Part shown: positions 53,242-61,911 of the stretch, one piece after another
Numbering within the stretch: the first letter of the stretch is position 1
Layout of the letters: each line of letters opens with the position of its first letter
Origin: Myxococcales bacterium
Lineage (GTDB): Bacteria > Myxococcota > UBA796 > SXON01
Length of the DNA stretch: 64,000 bases
Reading direction: 5' to 3'
NCBI GenBank assembly: GCA_009692585.1
Contig: SHYX01000002.1
Coordinates: 1 to 64,000 of the forward strand
The notes under the pieces: model-generated
The model's database searches: none
The model's input: only the letters and a program-made list of their open reading frames with translations
What the model was told of the DNA's origin: nothing
Position numbers and translations under genes: made by a program

Positions 53242-54675
53242 TCAACTGAACTTGACGTCCTGCAAGGTGATGTTGAGCCGTCCGATTCGGTAGTTCAGGT
53301 TGCTCCGGCTGATTCCCATCCGCCTGGCCGCCCGGGCCTGCACGCCGCCCTCGGCCTCGAGCGCCGCGACGATCAGTCGCCGCTCCCAGTTGTCCAGGAG
53401 CGCTGGGAGCCCGCCCGCATCGAGCTCGTCGAGCCCATCGCCGCCCGGCGTCGCCATCTGGTCGCCGGAGGAATCGTCGTTCGGCGCCGGCGCGGGGTCG
53501 TCGGGGACGGCGAACGCGCGGATTTCCCCACCCCCGCCAGACAGCAGGAGGGTGCGCTCCATGAGGTGCTCGAGTTCGCGGACGTTCCCTGGCCAACGCC
53601 AGTTTCGCAGCTGCGCAATCGCATCCGTGGTCAGTGTTGGCGCCGCGCGGGTGTGGCGTTCGGCGTAGCGGGCGAGGAAGTGCTCGGCCAAGAGCGGGAT
53701 GTCGTCAGCGCGCTCGCGGAGCGGGGGCAGGCGGATCGGGAAAACGTTGAGTCGATAGTAGAGATCAGCACGGAACGCCCCGGCCTTGACCTCGGCGCGC
53801 AGGTCTCGATTGGTGGCGACGACGACACGGACATCGACCTTGACGGGGCGTTCGCCGCCGACCCGGGTGAAGCTGCCGCCTTCGAGGACGCGCAGTAGGC
53901 GCACCTGCACGGAGGCCGGGATTTCACCGATCTCGTCGAGAAAGAGGGTGCCGCCGTCGGCCTGCTCGAACTTGCCCTGGTGGGTGCGCAAGGCGCCGGT
54001 GAAGGCCCCCTTCTCGTGGCCGAACAGTTCGGACTCCAGCAGGTTCTCCGGGAGCGCCCCGCAGTTGACCGCGACCAGCGGCGCTTGGGCCCGACTCGAG
54101 CGATAGTGTATGGCGTGGGCGATGAGCTCCTTGCCGGTGCCCGTCTCGCCCTGGATCAGCACCAAGGCGCCAGACTCCGCGACGGCCTGCACCTGCTCGT
54201 ACACCTCGTGCATGACCGAGGTTGCGCCAATAAGATTCGAGAAGCCGTACTTGTCGTCGACCTCGCGGCGGAGCTGGCGCACCTCGCGCACCAACGCCCG
54301 ACTCTCCAGCGCACGCTCCAAGAGCAGCAGCAGCTCATCCCGTTCGATGGGCTTGATCAGGTAATCGGACGCCCCAGCCTTCATGGCGTTGACGGCGTCG
54401 GCCACCGAGCCGAAGCCGGTCATGATCACCACGCGGGTGTCTGGCCAGTGCCGGCGGGCCTCCGCGAGCAGGTCCAGGCCCGATCGCCCCGGCATCTTCA
54501 CGTCGCTCAGGATCAGGTCGGCGGGATCGCCAGCCATGCGTTCGAGCGCCTCTTCAGCCGAGTCGCAGAGCGTGACGCGGTAGCCGGCCTTGGTGAGGTT
54601 GACGTTGAGCGCGCTGCGGACGGCACGATCGTCGTCACAGACGAGGATCCGCGGCGCGGGACGGGCCTCGATCAC
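53242..54675 (-). CDS. NtrC-family sigma-54-dependent response regulator
   Basis: A 477-residue activator from GTG 54675, which overlaps the sppA stop (GTGA). The receiver domain has [20 protein letters not shown], phospho-acceptor Asp58 in [10 protein letters not shown], and LIKPIERDE. The AAA+ domain has Walker [12 protein letters not shown], the sigma-54 contact loop GAFTGA, Walker [14 protein letters not shown] and the Arg finger region. A linker rich in Asp/Pro leads to a Fis-type helix-turn-helix at the end ([17 protein letters not shown]). It should activate RpoN promoters in response to an unknown kinase. Coupling to sppA suggests envelope-stress control. Confidence 0.94.
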   Translation of the reverse strand: MIEARPAPRILVCDDDRAVRSALNVNLTKAGYRVTLCDSAEEALERMAGDPADLILSDVKMPGRSGLDLLAEARRHWPDTRVVIMTGFGSVADAVNAMKAGASDYLIKPIERDELLLLLERALESRALVREVRQLRREVDDKYGFSNLIGATSVMHEVYEQVQAVAESGALVLIQGETGTGKELIAHAIHYRSSRAQAPLVAVNCGALPENLLESELFGHEKGAFTGALRTHQGKFEQADGGTLFLDEIGEIPASVQVRLLRVLEGGSFTRVGGERPVKVDVRVVVATNRDLRAEVKAGAFRADLYYRLNVFPIRLPPLRERADDIPLLAEHFLARYAERHTRAAPTLTTDAIAQLRNWRWPGNVRELEHLMERTLLLSGGGGEIRAFAVPDDPAPAPNDDSSGDQMATPGGDGLDELDAGGLPALLDNWERRLIVAALEAEGGVQARAARRMGISRSNLNYRIGRLNITLQDVKFS

Positions 54676-57092
54676 TGGATCCGGAGCGAGTACGGCAACA
54701 GCGCGAAGACGCGTTCGTCGCCCAGCGCGTTGAACCGCCAGAACTCCTTCATCTCGGCAGGGAGCTCCACCCGGGGTGCCAGCGCTACGCTGACTGCCCG
54801 ACCAAGCTGGACGAGCTGCCCCGGGAGCGTCAACGCGCCCGAGTAAGGATCCAGAATCACCAGGTTGTAGGGAGCGGTGGGGTTCATGCCGGCCCGGAGG
54901 CGCGCATCGGCCAGCGCGTCGAAGAAGCCTCCGTGGCTGTCCACGAGCCCTTTTTCCTTGGCCCGAACGCCCGACCACACGCGGCCGCGGGCAACCAGCT
55001 CCACCTGTTCGGGAGCCAGATTCCGGCCGGTCGCGACCCGTTCCTTGAACTGGTCGTAGGTCTCGCCGATGAGGCGATCCAGCGCCGCGTACTCGATGTC
55101 ATCCATCGGGCGCGACATCGAGAACATCGACGCGTTACGACCGCGCGCGGTGGTCTCGGTGTTGATGCCGAGCTTGGCGAACAGACCCTCGAAGTTGACC
55201 TTTCCGCCGTAGACCCCGATGCTGCCGGTCACGGTGCTCGGCTCGGCCCAGATCGAGTCGGCACCGGCGGCCACGTAGTACCCCCCGCTGGCGGCGTACC
55301 CTCCCATCGAGACCACGACCGGCTTTCCGGCCAGCTTGACCCGCTCGACGCCGCGCCAGATCTCTTCCGACGCGAAGGCGCTGCCGCCGGGGCTATCCAC
55401 CCGGAGCACCACGGCCTTGATGGAGTCGGTCTCGGCCGCGTGTTCGAGGGCCGTGACGACGGTGCGGGCGCCGGTTGCGGCACTGCTCAGGAATCCGCCC
55501 GGGGAGGACTCGCCGTCGGCGATCGTGCCGTCGACGACCACGACCGCGACCGCGCGCTGGGGCTCCCACCCGCTGTGGTCGACCTGCTGAGCGTAGTCGC
55601 GGACGAGGTGGTACTCGCCCGGAAAAACCTCCCCCAGCTCCGACCGAAGCTCGTCCGAGTAGTAGATCCCGTCGACGAGCCCCTGGGCGAGCGCCTCGCG
55701 TGCGCTGTACGGGCCCCCGTCCACCAGGGACCTCACCTCATCCTCCGAGCGCCCCAGACCCTCCGCGATGCCGCCGACCAGCGTGTCGTAGAGGTCGTCG
55801 ACCAGGGCCTCGGTCTGCTCACGCGACGGGTCGGACGATCCGGTTCGGGTCATCGGCTCCGGCCCGGACTTGTAGTCGGAGCGCTGCGCGTACTGGGCGC
55901 TGACTCCGACCAGTTCGAGGGCTCCCTTGAAGTACTGGACCTCGGCGGAGATGCCCAGCAGTTCCAGACTCCCGGCCGGATGCAGGTACACCTTGTTGCA
56001 GGCGCGAGCCAGCAGGTAGTCGCCGTTGGAACCGCCCGCGCCGAGCCATGCCGCGACCGTCTTTCCCTGGCGCCGGGCTGCCTCGATCAGCCCGCGCAGC
56101 TCCTCGACCTGGGCCATGGAGAACGCGGCCCCGTCGATGCGCAACAGGATGCCCTTGATCCGGGGGTCCCGGCCGGCCGCGTCGAGCCGCCGCAGCAGCG
56201 AGAAGTAGCTCTCCTCGGCGGGTGCCAGCAAGCTTGCCTGGGGCTGATAGGGGAAGGCAGAGTTAAGGTTGATCTCAGCGATTCTCCGGCCCGGCAGGAA
56301 CAGTTGGTCGTCGCCCTCGACGCTGGTGACGTACCCCGCCAGCGCCGGAGTTCCGCCTCGGTCCGTCCCCGCACCGCCCAGCCCGACGGCAAGGTCCGCG
56401 AAGCGCAACTCCAGTGCACCGCCGAATCCGATGACGTCGCTGTCGCGTAGGCCGCGCCTGCCCCACGCACGCAGCCAGACCCCCCGCGTCGCGCGCACCC
56501 GAAGCGACGTCTCCAGGGAGTGCTGCACCGGGGCATCCACGGGGGTGTCCGCCAGGTAGTCCACCCCCAGGGTGACGACGTCGCCCAGCGGGCGAAGGGC
56601 GAGACCGGCATCGTACCGGCTGACGACGCCCAACTCGGGCGCGGGGGAGCCCAGGTTCAGCGCGCTGGCGCCGAGTCCGAGCCAGGGCGCCGGACGCCAG
56701 GCCAGGCCCAGGTCCCAGCTTACGAAGTTGTTGGCACCCCCCTCTGGAAGCTCCCAGTGCAGGGCGCTTCCGAGCGTCAAGGTCTCCTCGAGTCGAACGG
56801 AAACGCCGCTCGACAGCGTCCACCACGCGGTCTCCGAGGTGACTTCGCGGTAGCTGACGCCGATGCCCGCCCCTCCCCCGGCGGTGAGGAAGGAGAAGGA
56901 ACTCCCGGTTCCGGTCAGCGGGTCCTGGAGTCCGTAATACAGCCCGAAGACGGGGTCCCGATCGAAATTGAGGAGGGCTGGATTGAGGTACAGCGTGTGC
57001 GCGCCGTCCTCGCCCGCGGCGCCGTGGAAGGAGAGCGACGGGCGCTCGACGGGAGCGGCGAACGCGTGGACGGCCAGGAGCAGCAGCATCAT
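54672..57092 (-). CDS. sppA: SppA-type signal peptide peptidase fused to an N-terminal barrel-like domain
   Basis: An 806-residue protein. The signal MMLLLLAVHAFA is followed by about 240 residues that look like an outer-membrane porin domain: DGAHTLYLNPALLNFDRDPV, alternating strands such as SSGVSVRLEETLTLGSALHW, WRPAPWLGLGASALNLGSPA and LELRFADLAVGLGGAG. From about 265 on it is a double SppA: the first half has LLRIDGAAFSMAQVEELRGL and the general-base Lys408 in DYKSGPEPMTRTG; the second has LRVDSPGGSAFASEEIWRGV and the nucleophile Ser604 in YAASGGYYVA. E. coli SppA has a membrane anchor instead. The active pair is intact, so it probably degrades peptides in the periplasm. GTTAGC lies 6-11 nt upstream of the start. 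Confidence 0.88.
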   Translation of the reverse strand: MMLLLLAVHAFAAPVERPSLSFHGAAGEDGAHTLYLNPALLNFDRDPVFGLYYGLQDPLTGTGSSFSFLTAGGGAGIGVSYREVTSETAWWTLSSGVSVRLEETLTLGSALHWELPEGGANNFVSWDLGLAWRPAPWLGLGASALNLGSPAPELGVVSRYDAGLALRPLGDVVTLGVDYLADTPVDAPVQHSLETSLRVRATRGVWLRAWGRRGLRDSDVIGFGGALELRFADLAVGLGGAGTDRGGTPALAGYVTSVEGDDQLFLPGRRIAEINLNSAFPYQPQASLLAPAEESYFSLLRRLDAAGRDPRIKGILLRIDGAAFSMAQVEELRGLIEAARRQGKTVAAWLGAGGSNGDYLLARACNKVYLHPAGSLELLGISAEVQYFKGALELVGVSAQYAQRSDYKSGPEPMTRTGSSDPSREQTEALVDDLYDTLVGGIAEGLGRSEDEVRSLVDGGPYSAREALAQGLVDGIYYSDELRSELGEVFPGEYHLVRDYAQQVDHSGWEPQRAVAVVVVDGTIADGESSPGGFLSSAATGARTVVTALEHAAETDSIKAVVLRVDSPGGSAFASEEIWRGVERVKLAGKPVVVSMGGYAASGGYYVAAGADSIWAEPSTVTGSIGVYGGKVNFEGLFAKLGINTETTARGRNASMFSMSRPMDDIEYAALDRLIGETYDQFKERVATGRNLAPEQVELVARGRVWSGVRAKEKGLVDSHGGFFDALADARLRAGMNPTAPYNLVILDPYSGALTLPGQLVQLGRAVSVALAPRVELPAEMKEFWRFNALGDERVFALLPYSLRIQ

Positions 57093-57288
57093 TGGAAGCT
57101 AACGGCATCCCGCCCCGGGGCGAACTCTTGACCCTGCAATGCACGGACTCGATTCAAGGCCAATGATGGATGGATATCTATCTTTTTTCATTACAACTAT
57201 TGCTCTGTCATTGGCGTTGCGTGAGAATGCGGGGAGCGTCTACCCCTTCCCCGGTGTCCCAACCGGGACCCTCCTGCTACGGTGCCCC
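57093..57288. promoter_or_regulatory. AT-rich divergent region between sppA and dacB
   Basis: A gap of 196 nt. The sppA side has GTTAGC (57103-57098). The middle, about 57160-57235, is clearly AT-rich for this genome (GGATATCTATCTTTTTTCA and TTACAACTATTGCTC), and TTGCTC followed after 17 nt by GAGAAT could be a plus-strand promoter. A direct repeat GATGGATGGATA is also present. Possible upstream activator or nucleoid-protein site. Confidence 0.4.
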
Positions 57289-58857
57289 ATGCGCAACTTC
57301 GTCGCCGCCCTCGTCTCGGTGTCCCTGCTCTCGTCCGCGTGGGCGCAGGATCCGCCGGCGTCGCTCCCGGCCGAGCCGGGCGCATCCGTGCAACTGCCGA
57401 CTCCGGGTACGGTGCTGTCCAGCGTCCCCGCGAGCGAGTTGCTCACGTCGTTGGCCCAGCTCACGACGATGCCAGTCTTTTCGCGGTCCACGATCGCCTT
57501 GGAGGTCGTCGACGCGGCCTCGGGGGCGCGCCTGTATTCCTGGGGCGACGACCGCGTCATGCTTCCGGCAAGCACGCAGAAGCTGGTGACCAGTGCCGTG
57601 GCGCTGCGAACGCTCGGTCCGGCCTACCGGTTCCCGACCTGGATCAAGGTGGACGCGCCGCCCACCCCCGACGGCATCCTGGAGGGGAACCTCTATGTCG
57701 TGGGCCAGGGCGACCCGACCATGAGCGTGGAACGGATCTGGAGGATTGTCGCTGATATTCGGCACAAGGGCATCGTCGAGATCACCGGCGACGTGGTCTA
57801 CGACGACACCTACAACGCGGGGCCGGGGGTGTGGATCCCCGGCTGGGACAAAGCCGACGACCTCGAGTCCGGGGAGGCGTACTACGCTGCGCTCGGCGCC
57901 CTGTCGGTCAACGAGAACATCGCGGCGATCCACGTGCGTCCAGGCGCGGCGATCGGCGCGGCCGGGGTCGCGACCTTCGATACCCCGAGCGACGTGATCG
58001 TCCTCGACAACCAGCTCACGACGGGTCGTGCGAAGTCGAAGTACTGGGTGAAGATCGAGCGGACGCTGGATGAGAAGACGTCGCGGATCGCGACGTACAA
58101 GCTTACCGGCAACGTGCCCATCGACCTCGACATCACGACGCGGCCCCTGGTCCGCACCCTGGCCGACCCCACTGGGAACTACCTGTCGATCTTCCGCGAC
58201 ATGCTGAAGTCGCACGGCATCAAGGTGCGGGGAAAACAGCGGGTCGCGGTGGCGCCGCTCGAGTCCACGCTCCTGGTGAAAGCGGAGTCCGAGCGACTCT
58301 CGGGCATCCTGACCGACATGAACAAGCGGTCGAACAACTTCATCGCCGAACAGGTGCTCCGGGCGGTGGCGGCGGAGACCGTCGGCCTTCCGGGAACAAC
58401 GGAGAACGGGGTCAAGGTGATGAGCGAGTACCTGGCCTCCCTCGGAGTCCCCCCTCACCGTTACAAGTTCGTCAACGGTTCCGGGCTGGCGCGCGGATCG
58501 ATGCTGGCCCCAAGCGCGCTCGACGCGATGCTGGTCGACATGTACGGAAACATCGATCTCCGCCCGGAATATCTCACGACGCTCTCGGTCGGTGGTCGAG
58601 ACGGGACCCTGGCCAGCCGCTTCCGCGACGATGGCATGGAGGGTCGTGTTCGTGCGAAGACGGGCTCGTTGGCAGGGGTGTTCTGCCTCGCCGGCTACGT
58701 CACCGCGCTCGACGGGACCAATTACGCCTTCACCTTCCTCGTCAACGATCTGGAGGGATCGACGGCCCGTGCACGGGCCGCCCACGATCGGTTCGTCCGC
58801 TCGCTCGCGGGGGTAACCGGCAATCTCGCTGAAGCGGGCGATGGCGGAGCGGACTAG
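57289..58857 (+). CDS. dacB: D-alanyl-D-alanine carboxypeptidase/endopeptidase (PBP4 type)
   Basis: A 522-residue exported enzyme with signal MRNFVAALVSVSLLSSAWAQ. ATG 57289 gives this signal; the longer frame covers the AT-rich gap. The peptidase S13 motifs are S-x-x-K as SerThrGlnLys at 95-98, SxN in KRSNNFIAEQVLR (Ser about 348), and KTG in VRAKTGSLAG (about 457-460). The insert domains of PBP4 lie between the first two motifs. It trims peptidoglycan peptides in the periplasm. Confidence 0.93.
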   Translation: MRNFVAALVSVSLLSSAWAQDPPASLPAEPGASVQLPTPGTVLSSVPASELLTSLAQLTTMPVFSRSTIALEVVDAASGARLYSWGDDRVMLPASTQKLVTSAVALRTLGPAYRFPTWIKVDAPPTPDGILEGNLYVVGQGDPTMSVERIWRIVADIRHKGIVEITGDVVYDDTYNAGPGVWIPGWDKADDLESGEAYYAALGALSVNENIAAIHVRPGAAIGAAGVATFDTPSDVIVLDNQLTTGRAKSKYWVKIERTLDEKTSRIATYKLTGNVPIDLDITTRPLVRTLADPTGNYLSIFRDMLKSHGIKVRGKQRVAVAPLESTLLVKAESERLSGILTDMNKRSNNFIAEQVLRAVAAETVGLPGTTENGVKVMSEYLASLGVPPHRYKFVNGSGLARGSMLAPSALDAMLVDMYGNIDLRPEYLTTLSVGGRDGTLASRFRDDGMEGRVRAKTGSLAGVFCLAGYVTALDGTNYAFTFLVNDLEGSTARARAAHDRFVRSLAGVTGNLAEAGDGGAD

Positions 58858-58898
58858 CGCCGCGTTACTGGCTCGCGCAGCCCCTCTGGAGACACCGC

Positions 58899-59552
58899 AT
58901 GATGCAACCCCGCTGGCCCGTTGTTCTCGCCGCGATCGGCCTTATGGCAACGCTCGGCGCCTCGAGCGCGGCGCGTGCACAAGAGGGCGCCACCAAGGAA
59001 CAGCCCGTAGGTGCTGGGGACGCGGCGGCCGAGTTCGACCGTGAGCTCTTGACGATCGAGCAGCAGGTCGATGCGCTCAAGGAGCGCGTATTCCGCAGCA
59101 AGGCCACGTTGCAACTGCTCAAGGAGATCGTGATCCAGGGCAGCTCCACCGGGGCCCGCGCCACGGTCTGGCATGTCAACAAGCTGTCTGCGGGCTTCCG
59201 GCTGGAGTCTGTGCAGTACCTGCTTGACGGGCAGTCGAAGTTCAGCAAGACCGATCCCGCCGGCAGCCTCGATCAAAGTCGAGAGTTCAAGATCCACGAT
59301 GGGGCAGTGCCGCCGGGCAACCACAACCTGTCGGTGGAGCTGAAGATTCGCCCCACCGGCGGGGGCATCTTCACGTACGCCCGCGACTATGAGATCAACG
59401 TGCGCAGCAACTATGCCTTCGCCGCCGAGATGGGGAAGACGTGCACGGTCCGGACCATCGTGAGTGACCGTGGCGGTGCGATCAACTCCTTCGAGGAACG
59501 GGCCAGGGTGGACTTCGAGCTCAAATGTGAGCGGATCACGGATGCCAAGTAG
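58899..59552 (+). CDS. Secreted protein with coiled-coil start and beta domain, unknown
   Basis: A 217-residue protein with signal PRWPVVLAAIGLMATLGASSA ending at ARAQ. Residues 45-80 form a coiled coil (AEFDRELLTIEQQVDALKER). The remainder is beta-rich: VWHVNKLSAGFRLESVQYLL, HDGAVPPGNHNLSVELKIRP and YALFAAEMGKT-like strands, ending CERITDAK. ATG 58899 or the next Met may be the start. Genes of this type precede TPR genes in myxobacterial envelope clusters, so it probably acts with the next two products. It overlaps the following gene by 11 nt. Confidence 0.65.
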   Translation: MMQPRWPVVLAAIGLMATLGASSAARAQEGATKEQPVGAGDAAAEFDRELLTIEQQVDALKERVFRSKATLQLLKEIVIQGSSTGARATVWHVNKLSAGFRLESVQYLLDGQSKFSKTDPAGSLDQSREFKIHDGAVPPGNHNLSVELKIRPTGGGIFTYARDYEINVRSNYAFAAEMGKTCTVRTIVSDRGGAINSFEERARVDFELKCERITDAK

Positions 59553-61911
59553 GGCCTTGCTCGCTGCTCTGTTCCTCGTTCCTTCGCTGGCCCTCGCGGC
59601 CGACAAGGCGACGACAGATCGCGTGCGCGACCTCGAGGACGAACTCGGCCGGGTCAGCGGCGAGGTCGACGACACGCGCCTGAACTTCTCGGAGCGGTCC
59701 GGTCTCATCGGGGTTTCCGAGGCGCGGCGTCGCTACGAGGACGCGGTCTACGCCTTCCTCGTCGGGGATTACGAAGGAGCCGCCACCAGCTTCTACATCC
59801 TGGTGCAGTCCCGAGCACTCGGGAACGCCGACCTCGCACGCGACTCCGAATGGTATCTCGCGGAATGCCTGTTCGAACTTGAAAACTACCGAACCTCGGA
59901 AGAGGCGTACCGCTCCATCGTCGACAAGGGCGGCACCCACCCCTACTTTGCGGATGCGGTGCGCCGCAACCTCGAGGTCTACGCCCTGCTGGGTGATGAC
60001 TCCGGGTTCACCGGCTACTACAACAACTGGATCGTCTCGGGCAAGGTTCCGGCGACGGATATCGTGAACTATACCCTGGCCAAGTCTTTTGCCCGGCGCG
60101 GCGAGCTGGCCCGGGCGAAGTCGATGTTCGACAACATCGGACCAACCAGCGCCTGGTACACCCGCGCCCGCTATCAGCTGGGTGTGCTGATGATCAGCGA
60201 GGGCAACCTGAAACAAGCCATCGTCGAGTTTCAGAAGGTCGAGGCTGCGGTCGTCACCGACGCTGACCAGAGGCGCGTGCAGGAGTTGGCATTATTGGCG
60301 TTGGGACGCGTGTATTATGAGCTCGGCGACTTCGGCCAGGCGTCCGGCTACTACGGAAAAATCGGTGCGGACTCCGATGAGTTCGCCGACAAGCTCTACG
60401 AGGCGGTGTGGAGCTACGTCAAGCAGGGTGCGGCCGCAGAAGTGGGGCTCGCGGCCGCGGCGCCCGACTCGCGGGAGGCGGAGATGGCGGCGGACGACGC
60501 CGACGCCCGCTGGCGGGACGCGCTGGGGCAGGTGGACAACTTCTTGATGGTCTTCCCCGAGCACCGGCACACGGCGCAGTTGCATGTCTTGCAGGGTCAC
60601 CTGCATATGAAGCTCAAGGAGTACGACGCGGCGCGCACCGCCTATGAAGAGGTTGTCGCGGCCTACACGCCGGTCGCGGCGCGCCTCGAGGCGCTTGGTG
60701 AGGGCACGACGGAGGCACGTCGCTTCGTGCAGCGCATGGGCGACACGGGGGGGACCTCCGGTCTACCGGCGTACGCGGTCCAGATGTTGCTGGGCGGCGA
60801 TCGTGTCAGCCGCGCCATCGCCGCCTACCTCGAAACCAATCGGCAGGAACAGGAGCTGCAGCGTGCCGAGCGGGACGTGGCCGACCTGCGAACGGCGCTC
60901 TCGTCCGAGAAGGACTCGCTCGGCATGTTCGTGGCCGCGCGAAATCAGCTGACGACCATGCGCGGTTCGGCGCTGGCGATGCGCTCTCGCCTGCTCAGCG
61001 CGGAGTTGCAGTACCTCCGCGGTCGCACGTCGGGGCCGGTGCGGGCCGAGCTGGTTTCGTTGTCTGGCGAACTCGACAAGCTGGTTGAGTCTGGCAGTGC
61101 GTCCGACTCCAGCGTCTCGGTGACCACCGACCGTCTGCAGGTCTACGAAGCCCAGGTCCGCGAGGTGCAGCAGCGGGCCTTCCGCATCCAGCAGGTGGCG
61201 GAAGAGGCACTCGCGAGCGGCCGCAGCCTCTCCGAGGTGCTGAGCGACGGCAGCACCAAGCTGCCACCGGCCGAGCAGGAACGAATGCGCGCCGAGCTGG
61301 AGATCGCATGGGCAGACCTCGCCAGATCGAGTGGCGAACTTGACTCCCTGCAGAGCGACGTCACCCGCAAGAAGGTTTTACGCTCGGTAGAGTCCGGGAG
61401 CGTGCAAGAGGATCAGGTCGGACGCGCGTCGGCTCTCGTCGCGTTCGCGAAGCTGCGCGCCCGCGTCGTCTCCTACCGGCGGGCGGCCCAGGACACCGAC
61501 AGCGCGGCGATCTTCGCGCAGATCGATCGCCTGTGGACGACCTTGGACGCCCTCGAGAAGAACTCCGCCGAGGCGGCCCGCGTGGTGGCGGTGGGCGAGG
61601 CCCGTGAGGGCCAGTCTGTGCGCCAACGTCTCGCGGCGACGGCCCAGAAGGTCGCGGAGCTCCGCCGCGACATCGATGGCGCCGGCGTGGCGGCGGAGGT
61701 CATGGCGACGCGGGCGGTGTTGGCCGGGCTTCGGGACCTGGAACTCGAGTTCGAAGCCGACGTGATCGACGCCGAGAAGGGCATCGTCGATGTCTACTGG
61801 CTGCGCCGGGTGGAAAATGCCGACGAGCGAGACATGCTCGTCGACGAACGGTCCGAGCTTTTGCAGGATCTGGACGATCGCTTTCGAGTGGTCCGGGAGA
61901 ATTTGGAGTGA
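59542..61911 (+). CDS. Large periplasmic TPR and coiled-coil protein
   Basis: A 789-residue protein with signal MPSRALLAALFLVPSLALAA. Residues 20-50 are coiled coil. TPR units fill about 60-400: RRYEDAVYAFLVGDYEGAAT, WYLAECLFELENYRTSEEAY, YQLGVLMISEGNLKQAIVEF, LLALGRVYYELGDFGQASGY and HVLQGHLHMKLKEYDAARTA. The second half (about 430-780) is long helical coiled coil with many Arg/Glu. ATG 59542 fits the signal. It is likely a scaffold in the periplasm; relatives occur near gliding and Tol-type envelope genes of myxobacteria, but no orthology is claimed. Its stop overlaps the next start (TGATG). Confidence 0.8.
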   Translation: MPSRALLAALFLVPSLALAADKATTDRVRDLEDELGRVSGEVDDTRLNFSERSGLIGVSEARRRYEDAVYAFLVGDYEGAATSFYILVQSRALGNADLARDSEWYLAECLFELENYRTSEEAYRSIVDKGGTHPYFADAVRRNLEVYALLGDDSGFTGYYNNWIVSGKVPATDIVNYTLAKSFARRGELARAKSMFDNIGPTSAWYTRARYQLGVLMISEGNLKQAIVEFQKVEAAVVTDADQRRVQELALLALGRVYYELGDFGQASGYYGKIGADSDEFADKLYEAVWSYVKQGAAAEVGLAAAAPDSREAEMAADDADARWRDALGQVDNFLMVFPEHRHTAQLHVLQGHLHMKLKEYDAARTAYEEVVAAYTPVAARLEALGEGTTEARRFVQRMGDTGGTSGLPAYAVQMLLGGDRVSRAIAAYLETNRQEQELQRAERDVADLRTALSSEKDSLGMFVAARNQLTTMRGSALAMRSRLLSAELQYLRGRTSGPVRAELVSLSGELDKLVESGSASDSSVSVTTDRLQVYEAQVREVQQRAFRIQQVAEEALASGRSLSEVLSDGSTKLPPAEQERMRAELEIAWADLARSSGELDSLQSDVTRKKVLRSVESGSVQEDQVGRASALVAFAKLRARVVSYRRAAQDTDSAAIFAQIDRLWTTLDALEKNSAEAARVVAVGEAREGQSVRQRLAATAQKVAELRRDIDGAGVAAEVMATRAVLAGLRDLELEFEADVIDAEKGIVDVYWLRRVENADERDMLVDERSELLQDLDDRFRVVRENLE

